Part shown: positions 9,622 to 17,827 of the stretch, one piece after another
Numbering within the stretch: position 1 is the stretch's first letter
How the letters are laid out: each line of letters opens with the position of its first letter
NCBI RefSeq assembly: GCF_900110955.1
Contig: NZ_FOFR01000002.1
Coordinates: 496,001 to 560,000, forward strand
Source of the DNA: Lentzea xinjiangensis
GTDB lineage: Bacteria; Actinomycetota; Actinomycetes; Mycobacteriales; Pseudonocardiaceae
Direction: 5' to 3'
Length of the DNA: 64,000 nucleotides
The notes under the pieces: model-generated
What the model saw: only the letters and a program-made list of their open reading frames with translations
What the model was told of the DNA's origin: nothing
The model's database searches: none
Translations under genes and position numbers: made by a program

Positions 9622-9657
9622 ACGAGGCCCCCGCTCTGCCCGGAGCGGGGGCCTCGT
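9622..9657 (+). terminator. Strong hairpin terminator of sodA; possible 3' end of an s-SodF-like small RNA
   Basis: ACGAGGCCCCCGCTC and its perfect complement GAGCGGGGGCCTCGT form a 15-bp stem with a six-base loop. It lies 44 bases after the sodA stop. In Streptomyces coelicolor the sodF 3'UTR is processed into a roughly 90-nt RNA, ended by the terminator, that pairs with sodN mRNA. The 80-base segment 9578-9657 has that layout, with an AGGCCTCC stretch at 9601-9608 that could pair with a ribosome binding site. Confidence 0.85.
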
Positions 9658-9701
9658 CCGTTCCCGAACTGACTGCCGCTCCCACCACGAAGCGACGAGA
9701 C

Positions 9702-9716
9702 TTAGGTTAGCCTAAC
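9702..9716. promoter_or_regulatory. IdeR/DmdR-like iron box (position unusual)
   Basis: TTAGGTTAGCCTAAC matches the first 15 positions of the actinobacterial iron box TTAGGTTAGSCTAACCTAA, and 16 of 19 overall. It lies inside the last codons of the FetB-like gene on the minus strand and in the gap between two convergent genes, so it does not precede any obvious start codon. It may be a chance match or may drive an antisense transcript into the permease gene. Confidence 0.35.
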
Positions 9717-10466
9717 TTCTTCTTCCTGGGAAGCCCTCCTGATCACACCCCTCGCGACCAGCTCGACGACGGTGGTGACGGCGGCGGCCTCGACGGCCAG
9801 CAACCCGAGGAGGACGACGATCTGCAGCGCTCCCGCCTGCCAGACGGGAGCCCCGCCCAGCAGCATGCCGACGAAAGCACCCGGAAGGGTGACCAGGCCG
9901 ACGGTCCTGGTCTGGTCGAGCGGCGGCAGCAGCGCCTCGGCGGCGGGCTGGCGGACCAGGAACCTCGCCGCGGCGGGTTCGACGAAGCCCAGGGCGAGCG
10001 CCGCCTCGTACTCGCCGTGGCGTTCGTCGAGGGTGTCGAGGGCCCGGCGCGCCGACAGCGTGGTGGCGGTCATCGCGCCGCCGATCAGGATGCCGCCCAC
10101 CGGGATCAGGGCGATGCCCTCGATCGGGAGCAGGCCGGTGGTGACCAGCAGGCCGAGCGCCGGCACGGTGCCGACCAGGATGGGCGCCGCGACCCAGGCG
10201 CCCCGCCGGCCGGTCCCGGTGCGCTTGGCGGAGGTCGCGACGGCGACGGTCGCCATCACGACGAGGAACACGCCGGTCAGGCTGAGGTGGGTCAGGACGA
10301 ACGTGATCACCGCGGAGACGGCCGCGAGCTGCAGCACCGCCCTGGCGGCCGCCTTGACGAACGGCCTCGGGCTCGTCAGGCCGGTGGACCACGCGATGGC
10401 GCCGGCGGCCGCGGTGAAGATGACGCAGACGACCAGCAGCCGGACCCAGTCAGTGGCGATGATCAT
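9702..10466 (-). CDS. fetB: FetB/UPF0014-family ABC transporter permease
   Basis: A 254-residue membrane protein with about seven hydrophobic helices, matching the UPF0014 (YbbM/FetB) permease family. Typical stretches are ARAVLQLAAVS near 40-50, GGILIGGAMTATTLSARRALDTL and TVGLVTLPGAFVGMLLGGA. In E. coli FetB pairs with the ATPase FetA in iron homeostasis. No FetA-like ATPase gene is next to it here, so the partner must be elsewhere. The ATG at 10466 gives a normal length for the family. The upstream gene on the same strand (DUF2530) is 48 bases away and may share its transcript. Confidence 0.85.
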   Translation of the reverse strand: MIIATDWVRLLVVCVIFTAAAGAIAWSTGLTSPRPFVKAAARAVLQLAAVSAVITFVLTHLSLTGVFLVVMATVAVATSAKRTGTGRRGAWVAAPILVGTVPALGLLVTTGLLPIEGIALIPVGGILIGGAMTATTLSARRALDTLDERHGEYEAALALGFVEPAAARFLVRQPAAEALLPPLDQTRTVGLVTLPGAFVGMLLGGAPVWQAGALQIVVLLGLLAVEAAAVTTVVELVARGVIRRASQEEEVRLT

Positions 10467-10514
10467 GCGTCGATCTCACCTGATCGCGCGGCGCGGTGCT
10501 CGACGAGCGGCGGG

Positions 10515-10781
10515 CTACACCTCGTCGAGGCCTTGCTGGGCGGTGCGTGATCCTCGCCTCGCGGCCCGGCGTTGCCAGTAGAACACTCCGTATCCGATGA
10601 TCCCGAGCAGACCGCCGGACAGGGTCGTCCAGAGCAGGGTGCCGTTCGAGCGGTCGACGACGAGCACCACCAGGAAACCGAGGAACCACAGCGCGGTGCC
10701 CCCCAGCACCACCGGCACGGGATCTGCGAGCCCGTGCGGCAACGGCGGCGGGTGCGGGGCGGTGGAGTCGCGTTCGGACAC
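10515..10781 (-). CDS. DUF2530 small membrane protein
   Basis: An 88-residue protein with two transmembrane helices (about 20-43 and 50-68) and a basic cytoplasmic tail. It resembles DUF2530 proteins, which in actinobacteria are found beside NCS2 purine permease and MarR genes, as here. The GTG at 10781 gives the expected N-terminus (MSERDSTAPH). The start lies 16 bases from the ATG of the divergent permease, and there is no clear ribosome binding site, so the mRNA may be leaderless or start inside the neighbouring gene. The function is unknown. Confidence 0.8.
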   Translation of the reverse strand: MSERDSTAPHPPPLPHGLADPVPVVLGGTALWFLGFLVVLVVDRSNGTLLWTTLSGGLLGIIGYGVFYWQRRAARRGSRTAQQGLDEV

Positions 10782-10797
10782 ATCGTTAGGAGACCAG

Positions 10798-12231
10798 ATG
10801 CTGGACGGGTTCTTCAAGATCTCCGAGCGCGGGTCGACCGTGTCTCGGGAAGTGCGCGGCGGTGTCGTCACGTTCTTCACGATGGCCTACATCGTCGTGC
10901 TGAACCCGCTGATCATCGGCAGCTTCGCGCCGACGGGACCCGGCGCGCACCCGGACGTGCTCGGCAACATCCTGCCCGTCGGCCAGGTCGCGGCCGTGAC
11001 GGCGCTCGTCGCGGGGGTCATGACGATCCTCTTCGGACTGATCGCCAACTACCCGTTCGCGCTCGCCACCGGACTCGGCATCAACTCGTTCGTCGCGGTG
11101 AGCGTCGCGGCCAAGGTCTCCTGGCCGGAGGCGATGGGTCTCGTCCTGGTCAACGGCCTCGTCGTGCTCCTGCTCGTGGTCACGGGTGTGCGGACCGCGG
11201 TGTTCAACGCCGTGCCGAACGAGCTCAAGGCCGCCATCGCGGTCGGCATCGGCCTGTTCATCACGTTCATCGGCCTGGTCGACGCCGGGTTCGTGCGCCG
11301 AGTGCCGGACGCCGCCGGCACCACGGTGCCGGTCGGGCTCGGCATCAACGGGTCGATCGCGAGCTGGCCGACGCTGGTCTTCGTGGTCGGGCTCGTGGTG
11401 ACGGGCGTGCTGTTCGCCCGGCGGGTCAAGGGCGCGATCCTGATCGGCATCGTCTCGACGGCGATCTTCGCCATCGTCCTCGAAGCCATCGTCAAGGCCG
11501 GGCCGTCCGCCGGTGTCAACGCCAAGGGCTGGAACCTGGGCTACCCGGCCCTGCCCGACCAGGTCTTCGGCGTGCCGGACCTGTCGCTGCTCGGCGACGT
11601 GTCCTTCGGCGCCTGGACGCGACTCCCGGCGCTGGCCGCTGCGCTGATCGTCTTCACGCTGGTGCTCACCGACTTCTTCGACACCGTCGGCACGATGACC
11701 GGTCTCGGCAAGGAGGCCGGCCTGATCGACCAGGACGGCCAGCTTCCGAACGTCAGCAAGGCCCTGTTCGTCGACGGCCTCGGCGCGGTGGCCGGCGGTG
11801 CCGCGTCCAGCTCGTCGAACACCGTCTACATCGAGTCGGCGTCCGGCATCGCCGAGGGCGCGCGGACGGGTCTCGCCAACGTCGTGACGGGCCTGCTGTT
11901 CCTGCTGGCGATGTTCTTCACGCCGCTGTACGAGGTCGTGCCGATCGAGGCGGCCGCACCCGCGCTGGTGATCGTCGGCGCGCTGATGATGATGCAGATC
12001 CGCGAGATCGACTTCAGCGACTTCACCATCGCCCTGCCCGCGTTCCTCACGATCGTGGTCATGCCGTTCACCTACTCGATCGCGAACGGCATCGGCGCGG
12101 GCTTCGTGAGCTACGTGTTGCTCAAGGCCCTGACGGGCAGGGCCCGCGGCGTCCACCCGCTGATGTGGGTCGTGGCGGCCGCGTTCGTCGTGTACTTCGC
12201 GCTGGGTCCCATCCAGGCCCTGGTCGCCTGA
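10798..12231 (+). CDS. NCS2-family (AzgA-like) purine permease
   Basis: A 477-residue inner-membrane permease with 12-14 predicted helices. The sequence belongs to the AzgA-type branch of NCS2, which imports adenine, guanine and hypoxanthine by proton symport. Recognisable stretches are VRGGVVTFFTMAYIVVLNP at the N-terminus, LTDFFDTVGTMTGLGKEAG and SSSSNTVYIESASGIAEGAR. ATG 10798 is preceded by AGGAG at a good distance. The MarR gene starts 41 bases after the stop and may control it. The substrate is inferred from the family only. Confidence 0.92.
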   Translation: MLDGFFKISERGSTVSREVRGGVVTFFTMAYIVVLNPLIIGSFAPTGPGAHPDVLGNILPVGQVAAVTALVAGVMTILFGLIANYPFALATGLGINSFVAVSVAAKVSWPEAMGLVLVNGLVVLLLVVTGVRTAVFNAVPNELKAAIAVGIGLFITFIGLVDAGFVRRVPDAAGTTVPVGLGINGSIASWPTLVFVVGLVVTGVLFARRVKGAILIGIVSTAIFAIVLEAIVKAGPSAGVNAKGWNLGYPALPDQVFGVPDLSLLGDVSFGAWTRLPALAAALIVFTLVLTDFFDTVGTMTGLGKEAGLIDQDGQLPNVSKALFVDGLGAVAGGAASSSSNTVYIESASGIAEGARTGLANVVTGLLFLLAMFFTPLYEVVPIEAAAPALVIVGALMMMQIREIDFSDFTIALPAFLTIVVMPFTYSIANGIGAGFVSYVLLKALTGRARGVHPLMWVVAAAFVVYFALGPIQALVA

Positions 12232-12256
12232 CCTTTCGGCGTGAAACTATTTCGTG

Positions 12257-12272
12257 AGTTACGCTAACTAGG
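12257..12272 (+). promoter_or_regulatory. Palindrome over a leaderless promoter of the marR gene
   Basis: AGTTA-CGC-TAACT (12257-12269) is a perfect 5-3-5 inverted repeat. It contains TACGCT (12260-12265), a TANNNT -10 element placed so that transcription would begin at or next to the GTG start codon at 12272. The layout suggests a leaderless mRNA repressed by its own MarR product. Confidence 0.55.
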
Positions 12273-12697
12273 TGGCGACCGATCAGCACGGACTGGCGAG
12301 CAGGCTGCGGCTCGCCGTCGTCCGTCTCAACCGTCGCCTGCGGGCACAGCGCACCAACTCGTCGGTGTCGCTCACGCAGGTGTCCGCGCTGTCCACACTG
12401 CACAAGTGCGGACCACTCACGCCGGGCGAGCTGGCGGCCAAGGAAGGCGTGCAGCCACCGTCGATGACGCGCGTGATCGCCGCCCTGGAGGAGTTCGGCT
12501 TCGCGACGCGCAGGCCGCACCCCACCGACGGCCGTCAAGCCATCGTCGAGCTGACCGGCGAAGGCTCGTCCTACCTGCGGGACGAGATCACCGCCCGCGA
12601 GGCGTGGCTGGACAAGAGGCTCGCGGAGCTGTCCCCCGGCGACCGGGAGCTGCTCTCGCGCGCCGCGGAGATCATCGACAGGATGGCGGGGCAGTAA
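12272..12697 (+). CDS. MarR-family transcriptional regulator
   Basis: A 141-residue winged-helix regulator. The helix-turn-helix region is GPLTPGELAAKEGVQPPSMTRVIAALEEFGF and the wing is RRPHPTDGRQAIVELT. MarR proteins bind palindromes as dimers and are released by small ligands or oxidation. A palindrome overlaps its own promoter. The MFS gene begins five bases after the stop, so the pair is an operon and the regulator probably controls the transporter. The position matches Rv0880 in the M. tuberculosis gene order. Confidence 0.92.
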   Translation: MATDQHGLASRLRLAVVRLNRRLRAQRTNSSVSLTQVSALSTLHKCGPLTPGELAAKEGVQPPSMTRVIAALEEFGFATRRPHPTDGRQAIVELTGEGSSYLRDEITAREAWLDKRLAELSPGDRELLSRAAEIIDRMAGQ

Positions 12698-12701
12698 GGA
12701 C

Positions 12702-14018
12702 GTGTCGGGCTACGCGGGTGGTGGAGCGGACAGTTCGCCACCTCGTCGTACCGGCATGTTCCGGTCGTTGCGCATCCACAACTACCGCCTCTACGCCTCG
12801 GGCCAGATCATCTCGCTGGTCGGCGTCTGGATGCAGCGCGTGGCCCAGGACTGGCTGGTCCTGGAGCTCTCCCACGGCTCTCCGATGGCGCTGGGCATCG
12901 CCGCGTCCCTGCAGTTCCTGCCCGTGCTGCTGCTCTCGATGTGGGGCGGCGTCCTCGCCGACCGCATGGACAAGCGCAAGCTGCTGCTGTGGCTCGAGTC
13001 CGCCCTGGGCCTGTGCGCCCTCGCGCTGGGCCTGCTGGACGTCACCGGCGTGGTCGAGCTCTGGCACGTCTACCTGCTCTGCCTGCTGCTCGGCGCCTTC
13101 TCCGCCGTGGAGACCCCGGTGCGCCAGTCGTTCGTGGTCGAGATGGTCGGCCGCGACTCCCTGACCAACGCCGTGGCCATCAACTCGATGATGTTCAACC
13201 TGGCCCGCGTCGTCGGCCCGGCCATCGCCGGCGTCACGATCGTGGCCATCGGCACGGGCTGGGTCTTCCTGGTCAACGCCTTCAGCTTCGTGGGCGTGGT
13301 CGGCGGCATCTGGCTGATGCGCACGTCCCAGCTCATGCGCTCCGACCCGGTTCCCCGCGAGAAGGGCCAGCTCCTCTCCGGCCTGCGCTACGTCCGCGGC
13401 CGCCCCGACCTGATGACCGTGATGCTGCTGGTCTTCTTCATCGCCACGTTCGGCATGAACTTCTACATGACCCTCGCGATCATGGCCCGCAACGTCTTCC
13501 AGGGCGACGCCGACGCCTACGGCCTCCTGTCGACCCTGATCGCCGTCGGCACGCTCGCCGGCGCGGCCTGGGCGGCCAAGCGCACGAAACCGCGGCTGAG
13601 CGTGTTCATCGCCTCCGGCGTCGTCTTCGGCCTGCTGGAGATCGTGTCGGGGCTGATGCCGACGATGCTGCTGACCGGCCTGATGATGATCCCGGTGGGC
13701 ATCGCGATGATGACCTTCACCACGACCGCGAACACGACCGTCCAGCTCGCCGTGGAACCCGAGATGCGCGGCCGCGTGTTGGGCATCTACATGCTGGTCT
13801 TCCTCGGCGGGAACCCGGTGGGCGGCCCGCTGATGGGCTGGCTCGGGGAGATCAACGGCCGGGCGCCGATCATCATCGGCGGCATCGTGTCGGTGCTGGT
13901 GACGGTGACCGCGTGGATCGTGCTCCTCCGCCGGGGGGACGTCGCGAAGCCGCGCCTGCGCAGGACGCGGCGCAGGGGTGCCGGGGAGCCGGCCGAGTCG
14001 GTGGACGCGGCCGCCTGA
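12702..14018 (+). CDS. MFS transporter (EntS/drug-efflux type)
   Basis: A 438-residue major facilitator with 10-12 helices. The N-terminal FRSLRIHNYRLYASGQIISLVG is typical of the EntS-like group, and the loop GGVLADRMDKRKLL is the conserved motif A between helices 2 and 3. The C-terminus is a basic tail (RRTRRRG). The GTG start lies five bases after the marR stop. It probably exports a small toxic or siderophore-like compound under MarR control; the substrate is unknown. Confidence 0.9.
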   Translation: MSGYAGGGADSSPPRRTGMFRSLRIHNYRLYASGQIISLVGVWMQRVAQDWLVLELSHGSPMALGIAASLQFLPVLLLSMWGGVLADRMDKRKLLLWLESALGLCALALGLLDVTGVVELWHVYLLCLLLGAFSAVETPVRQSFVVEMVGRDSLTNAVAINSMMFNLARVVGPAIAGVTIVAIGTGWVFLVNAFSFVGVVGGIWLMRTSQLMRSDPVPREKGQLLSGLRYVRGRPDLMTVMLLVFFIATFGMNFYMTLAIMARNVFQGDADAYGLLSTLIAVGTLAGAAWAAKRTKPRLSVFIASGVVFGLLEIVSGLMPTMLLTGLMMIPVGIAMMTFTTTANTTVQLAVEPEMRGRVLGIYMLVFLGGNPVGGPLMGWLGEINGRAPIIIGGIVSVLVTVTAWIVLLRRGDVAKPRLRRTRRRGAGEPAESVDAAA

Positions 14019-14265
14019 GCGCTCCACGGCTTGAGCGCTCCACGGCTCGGCCACTCGACGGCCCGACCGCTCGACGGCGGACCACACCGCAGCCCGACTA
14101 CGCCACAACCCGACCGCTCCAAAGCCCGACCGCTCCATAGGCCCGAGCCCACCAGAGCCTGACCACACCGCAGGCCCGACCACTCGACGGCCGGACCACA
14201 CCGCAGCCCGACCACGCCACAGCCCGACCACACCACAGCGGCCACGACCACCCGGCGCGGCTCGG
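14019..14265. repeat. Degenerate short tandem repeat tract between convergent genes
   Basis: The 250 bases between the convergent MFS and sacsin-like genes consist almost wholly of diverged copies of a roughly 14-16-base unit, consensus GCCCGACCACNCCACA, with variants such as GCCCGACCGCTCCATA and CGGACCACACCGCA. I count about ten recognisable copies. No start codon with a ribosome binding site is seen in it. It looks like a minisatellite in untranslated DNA. Confidence 0.75.
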
Positions 14266-14269
14266 CCCG

Positions 14270-17044
14270 TCAGCCCAGCAGGGTCGCCGCCGTCGGGTCG
14301 GTGATCAGGGCGGCGAACGTGTGCCGGTCCTCCCACCGCCCGGCCACCCAGGCCAGCGCCCGCGCGAGCCCCTCGGGCGTGTCCGCGGCGTGCGGCACCC
14401 CGTCCGCCATCCACCACTCGACCCGCCGGCCGTCGACGAGCAACGAGTCGTGCACGACGACGACCCCGTCGGGCAGCGCGACCTCGAGCAGCTCGCAGGC
14501 CATCCGGACGGCGGCCAGGTCCTGCCACCGCACGACCTCGCCGACGTGGTCCGGCGACCCCTCGAACTCCTCCGAGGCGAGCGCCAGGTCCAGCAGGTCG
14601 GCCAGCTCCTCGGAGCCGTCCGCGAGCAGCACCCTGGACGCGGGCACGACGCCGAGCAGCCACGGGTGGTCCAGCACCACGACGTCGTCCGCGGGGACGA
14701 CCTCACCGCTCAGCACCCGGACCCGCTCGGGCGGCGCGAAGTCGCCCTCCGGCAGAGCCGCGTGGGCGCGCAGCACCACGGCGTCGGCGATGACCCGCTC
14801 CGGGTCCCCGAGCCGCTCCAGCACGAACTCGGCGTCGTCGTCGTCGGAGATCTCCAGCCGGGACCGGACCCCGGCGGCCCGCAGCACGTGCTCGGGCAGC
14901 TCCAGGTCCGGCACGGCGTCGAAGAGCCCGTCCAGCAGCGAAGCGTCTGCCAGCCGGTACTCGCGCGGCGCCTTGCCCGCCAGCGACGCGTACCGGGCGA
15001 TCCACCAGCCCGTGTACCCGTCGGGCTCGGTGACGGCGCGCCAGGTCACCGGGTCGGCCGCGAGCAACCGCAGGGCGGCCGGCCAGTCCACCACCAGGTC
15101 CAGGTCGCGGACGGCCACCACCCGGCGGGGCTCGTCCGGCGCGGACGACCACCAGGCCTGCTCGTCCGGCAGGTCGTGGTCGGGACCGGCCGGCTCGTCG
15201 TCGACCACCAGCGAGAAGCCGTCCACCACGCCGACGGCCACCAGCGCTGATCGCGGGTAGGCCTCGGCGACCTCCTTGGACAGCACCGGGAACGCGTCGG
15301 CTTCGACGACGCCCACGAGCGGCGAGTCCGGCAGGAGCAGCTCGTCCGCGCGGTGCCACTCGCCGGAGGCGTCCGGCAGGGCCAGCGCACCGAGCCACGG
15401 CTCCTCGCCCGCCCGCACCCCGGCGCGGTCCACCAGCCGCAGCACGGTCTCGACCAGGTCGTCGCCGTCGAGCCCGGCCTCGGCGTCCTCCAGCGACCGC
15501 GCCACGTTCTCGCGCAGGGAGGGATCGGCCAGCAGCTCGGCGGCGCCGGCCTCGACCGCGCCGAGGCGCACCAGCAGCGGGTGCACGGCGTCCGGGTGCA
15601 CGACCCGCAGGCCGGGCAGCGGCTCGTCCGCGATCAACGTCGTGCGCGGGCCGGTGACGGTCCGCCCGTCGGCCAGCGGCACCGGCAACGACTGGAGGGC
15701 CTCGCGGACGTCCGGGTCCACCTCGGCCAACGGCTCGAAGGCGGCGTAGACGTCACGCCACCACCCCGGGTCGCCGGAGACCTCGGCCAGCGCGGCGACC
15801 ACCTCGGCGGTGGAGACCCGCGGCACCTCCAGCGCCGCCAGGGCCTTGGCGTGCGCCGGCGCGGACAGCTCGGCGTCGAGCAGCCCCGGCAGCGCGTCCT
15901 CGACCAGCTCGACGAGCTCCTCGGACCCGACGTCCAGCACGCGGGCGCGGGCCGGCGCGATCCACTCGCCGGACGCCAGCGGCAGCCACGAGGCGGTGCG
16001 CAGGGACCGCAGCACCGCCGTCCGCAACCGATCGTCCACTTCGGACAGCGGGAAGCCCGGCAACGGCACCAGCGCGGTCCGCTCCACGGCGGGAACCCGC
16101 GCGACCAGGGCCGGGTACACCGCGGCGGCGGCGTCGAGCACCGTCCAGGCGGCGGCGCCCGGCAGGATCCGGCGGCGGGACGGCTCGACCGGCACCGTGG
16201 CGATCAGCCGCGCGGGCAACGACAGGCGCTCGTCGGTCGGGGTCGGCGCGTGCAGCACGTCGTCCCCCAGCGGCCCGTCCAGCGGGTACGCCCACGAGAC
16301 AGTCCACTGCGGACGGTGCTCGACGCCCTGCACCAGCTCGGCGGGGAGCTCGCCGACGGCGCGCTCGACGAGCCAGCGCGCCGAGCCGACGGTGACCACG
16401 CCGTCCGCGGTGACGAAGCGCTCCCACGACTGGGAACCGATCTCGATTCGCCGCAGCCCCGGCAGGGCCAGCAGCAGGTCGGGCACCTCGGCGGCCAGGT
16501 CGTCGAGCGAGAGGTCGACCTTCAGCGGCAGCCGGACCTCGGTCGCGAACCCCTCCGGCACCGGTTCGGAGCACGGCCACACCAGGCGCAGCACCGGCAC
16601 GTCGCCGCCGCGCTCGGACGCGAGCTCCGGCACCTCGGCGCGCGTGCGCGCGGCGGAGAACTCCACGCCACCGGACTCGGAGACCACCCGCGGCGCGTCG
16701 GTCACGGCCAGCACGGCGGCGAAGCCCACGCCGAACTGCCCGACCCCGGACTCCTTTGACGAGGCCCGCAGCGACGCCAGCGCGGCGACGCCGGCGGCCG
16801 TCAGCGGAGCGCCCGTGTTCGCGGCCCGCAGCTCGCCGTCGACCAGGGTGATCCGCAACACGCCGGGCTCGGAGCCAGCGGCGTCGGACGCGTTCTGGGC
16901 GAGCTCGACGAGCAGGCGGTCCCGGTAGCCACCGAGCCGGAGGTCCTCCTCGGCGTTCGCGTCCTCGCGGAAGCGGGTGGGCGAACCACGCCACGCGGCG
17001 AGGACCGAGGTGCGCAGGGCCTCGGTCCCGAACGGGTCGGTCAC
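14270..17044 (-). CDS. Sacsin-like GHKL ATPase protein
   Basis: A 924-residue cytoplasmic protein with an N-terminal Hsp90-type (Bergerat fold) ATPase domain. The N-box is ELAQNASDA at 47-55 and the glycine motif GVGQFGVGF lies at about 100-108. The remaining 700 residues are Leu/Val/Asp/Glu-rich and match no domain I know; such proteins are annotated as sacsin N-terminal ATPase-like. The GTG at 17044 overlaps the stop of the DUF3027 gene (GTGA), so the two are translationally coupled. A chaperone-like role is inferred from the ATPase family only. The gene ends five bases before a repeat tract. Confidence 0.85.
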   Translation of the reverse strand: MTDPFGTEALRTSVLAAWRGSPTRFREDANAEEDLRLGGYRDRLLVELAQNASDAAGSEPGVLRITLVDGELRAANTGAPLTAAGVAALASLRASSKESGVGQFGVGFAAVLAVTDAPRVVSESGGVEFSAARTRAEVPELASERGGDVPVLRLVWPCSEPVPEGFATEVRLPLKVDLSLDDLAAEVPDLLLALPGLRRIEIGSQSWERFVTADGVVTVGSARWLVERAVGELPAELVQGVEHRPQWTVSWAYPLDGPLGDDVLHAPTPTDERLSLPARLIATVPVEPSRRRILPGAAAWTVLDAAAAVYPALVARVPAVERTALVPLPGFPLSEVDDRLRTAVLRSLRTASWLPLASGEWIAPARARVLDVGSEELVELVEDALPGLLDAELSAPAHAKALAALEVPRVSTAEVVAALAEVSGDPGWWRDVYAAFEPLAEVDPDVREALQSLPVPLADGRTVTGPRTTLIADEPLPGLRVVHPDAVHPLLVRLGAVEAGAAELLADPSLRENVARSLEDAEAGLDGDDLVETVLRLVDRAGVRAGEEPWLGALALPDASGEWHRADELLLPDSPLVGVVEADAFPVLSKEVAEAYPRSALVAVGVVDGFSLVVDDEPAGPDHDLPDEQAWWSSAPDEPRRVVAVRDLDLVVDWPAALRLLAADPVTWRAVTEPDGYTGWWIARYASLAGKAPREYRLADASLLDGLFDAVPDLELPEHVLRAAGVRSRLEISDDDDAEFVLERLGDPERVIADAVVLRAHAALPEGDFAPPERVRVLSGEVVPADDVVVLDHPWLLGVVPASRVLLADGSEELADLLDLALASEEFEGSPDHVGEVVRWQDLAAVRMACELLEVALPDGVVVVHDSLLVDGRRVEWWMADGVPHAADTPEGLARALAWVAGRWEDRHTFAALITDPTAATLLG

Positions 17045-17769
17045 TCGGAGACGTCCAGCTGGGCGTCGTCGTAGACGAGGTCGGCGACCGGCACCATCGG
17101 GCTGATGTCGACCTCGACCTGCGAGTGCGCGCCGCAGCCGTACTCGACGTGCACGACGTGGCCGTCCGCGGGAGCGATCTCGTTCGCGCACACGCCGAAC
17201 GCGGCGCCGAACGCGCCGGCGACGCGGGTGTAGAAGCCGCAGGTGCCGCAGTGCGCGGGGGCGCTGCGGGCCATGTCGGACTTCGGGCCGAACTCGGAGG
17301 CCGCCCAGCGCTCCGCGGCGTCGAGGCGGCCCTCGCGGGACAGGACGCGGGTCCGGCCGAGGCCGATCTCCAGCGCCACCTCCTCGACGGCGGGGTCGTC
17401 GGAGTGCACGTAGGCCTCGACCAGGCGCGGGTCGTCCTCGCGGGGCGGCATCAGGTCGCCGACGCCGAGGTCGCCGGCGCGGACCCGTTCGCTCCACGGC
17501 ACCCACTCGGGCGCGACGAGCGCGTCCTCGCCGGGCAGCAGCACGACCTCGCTGACGGACACCGGGAAGCCCTCGCCGGCCTGGGCGACGGTCACCGCCC
17601 AGTTCCAGCCGCGGTAGCCGGCGTGCTCGGCCTCGAACAGGTGCGTCACGGAGTGCTCGTCCTCGCCGTGCACTCCGACGTGAGCGCCGACGCGGTCCAC
17701 ACCCGCCTCCTCCTGCGCGGCTGCGCGGGCGAGATCAACGGCGTCGAGGAGCATCTCAGTCGCGGTCAC
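17041..17769 (-). CDS. DUF3027 protein with zinc-ribbon-like cysteines
   Basis: A 242-residue conserved actinobacterial protein of the DUF3027 type (Rv0877-like by position). The C-terminal third has CGTCGFY followed by one cysteine in GVCANE and one in EYGCGAHS, a spacing that suggests a structural metal site. GTG 17769 is the chosen start (MTATEMLLDAVDLARAAA); the open frame further upstream has no similarity to expected sequence. It is coupled to the sacsin-like ATPase by a four-base overlap, so the two probably act together. The function is not known. Confidence 0.85.
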   Translation of the reverse strand: MTATEMLLDAVDLARAAAQEEAGVDRVGAHVGVHGEDEHSVTHLFEAEHAGYRGWNWAVTVAQAGEGFPVSVSEVVLLPGEDALVAPEWVPWSERVRAGDLGVGDLMPPREDDPRLVEAYVHSDDPAVEEVALEIGLGRTRVLSREGRLDAAERWAASEFGPKSDMARSAPAHCGTCGFYTRVAGAFGAAFGVCANEIAPADGHVVHVEYGCGAHSQVEVDISPMVPVADLVYDDAQLDVSE

Positions 17770-17827
17770 GTGATGAATTGTGCCGCAGGTCTTCGCCGGG
17801 ACGAAAACTCGTGCCACCCTCCGTTGG

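Noticed and set aside
17044-17506. N-terminal extension of the sacsin-like protein to 1078 residues
   Set aside because: The extra part is an Arg/Pro-rich shadow of the DUF3027 gene. The GTG at 17044 overlapping the DUF3027 stop gives a sensible N-terminus.
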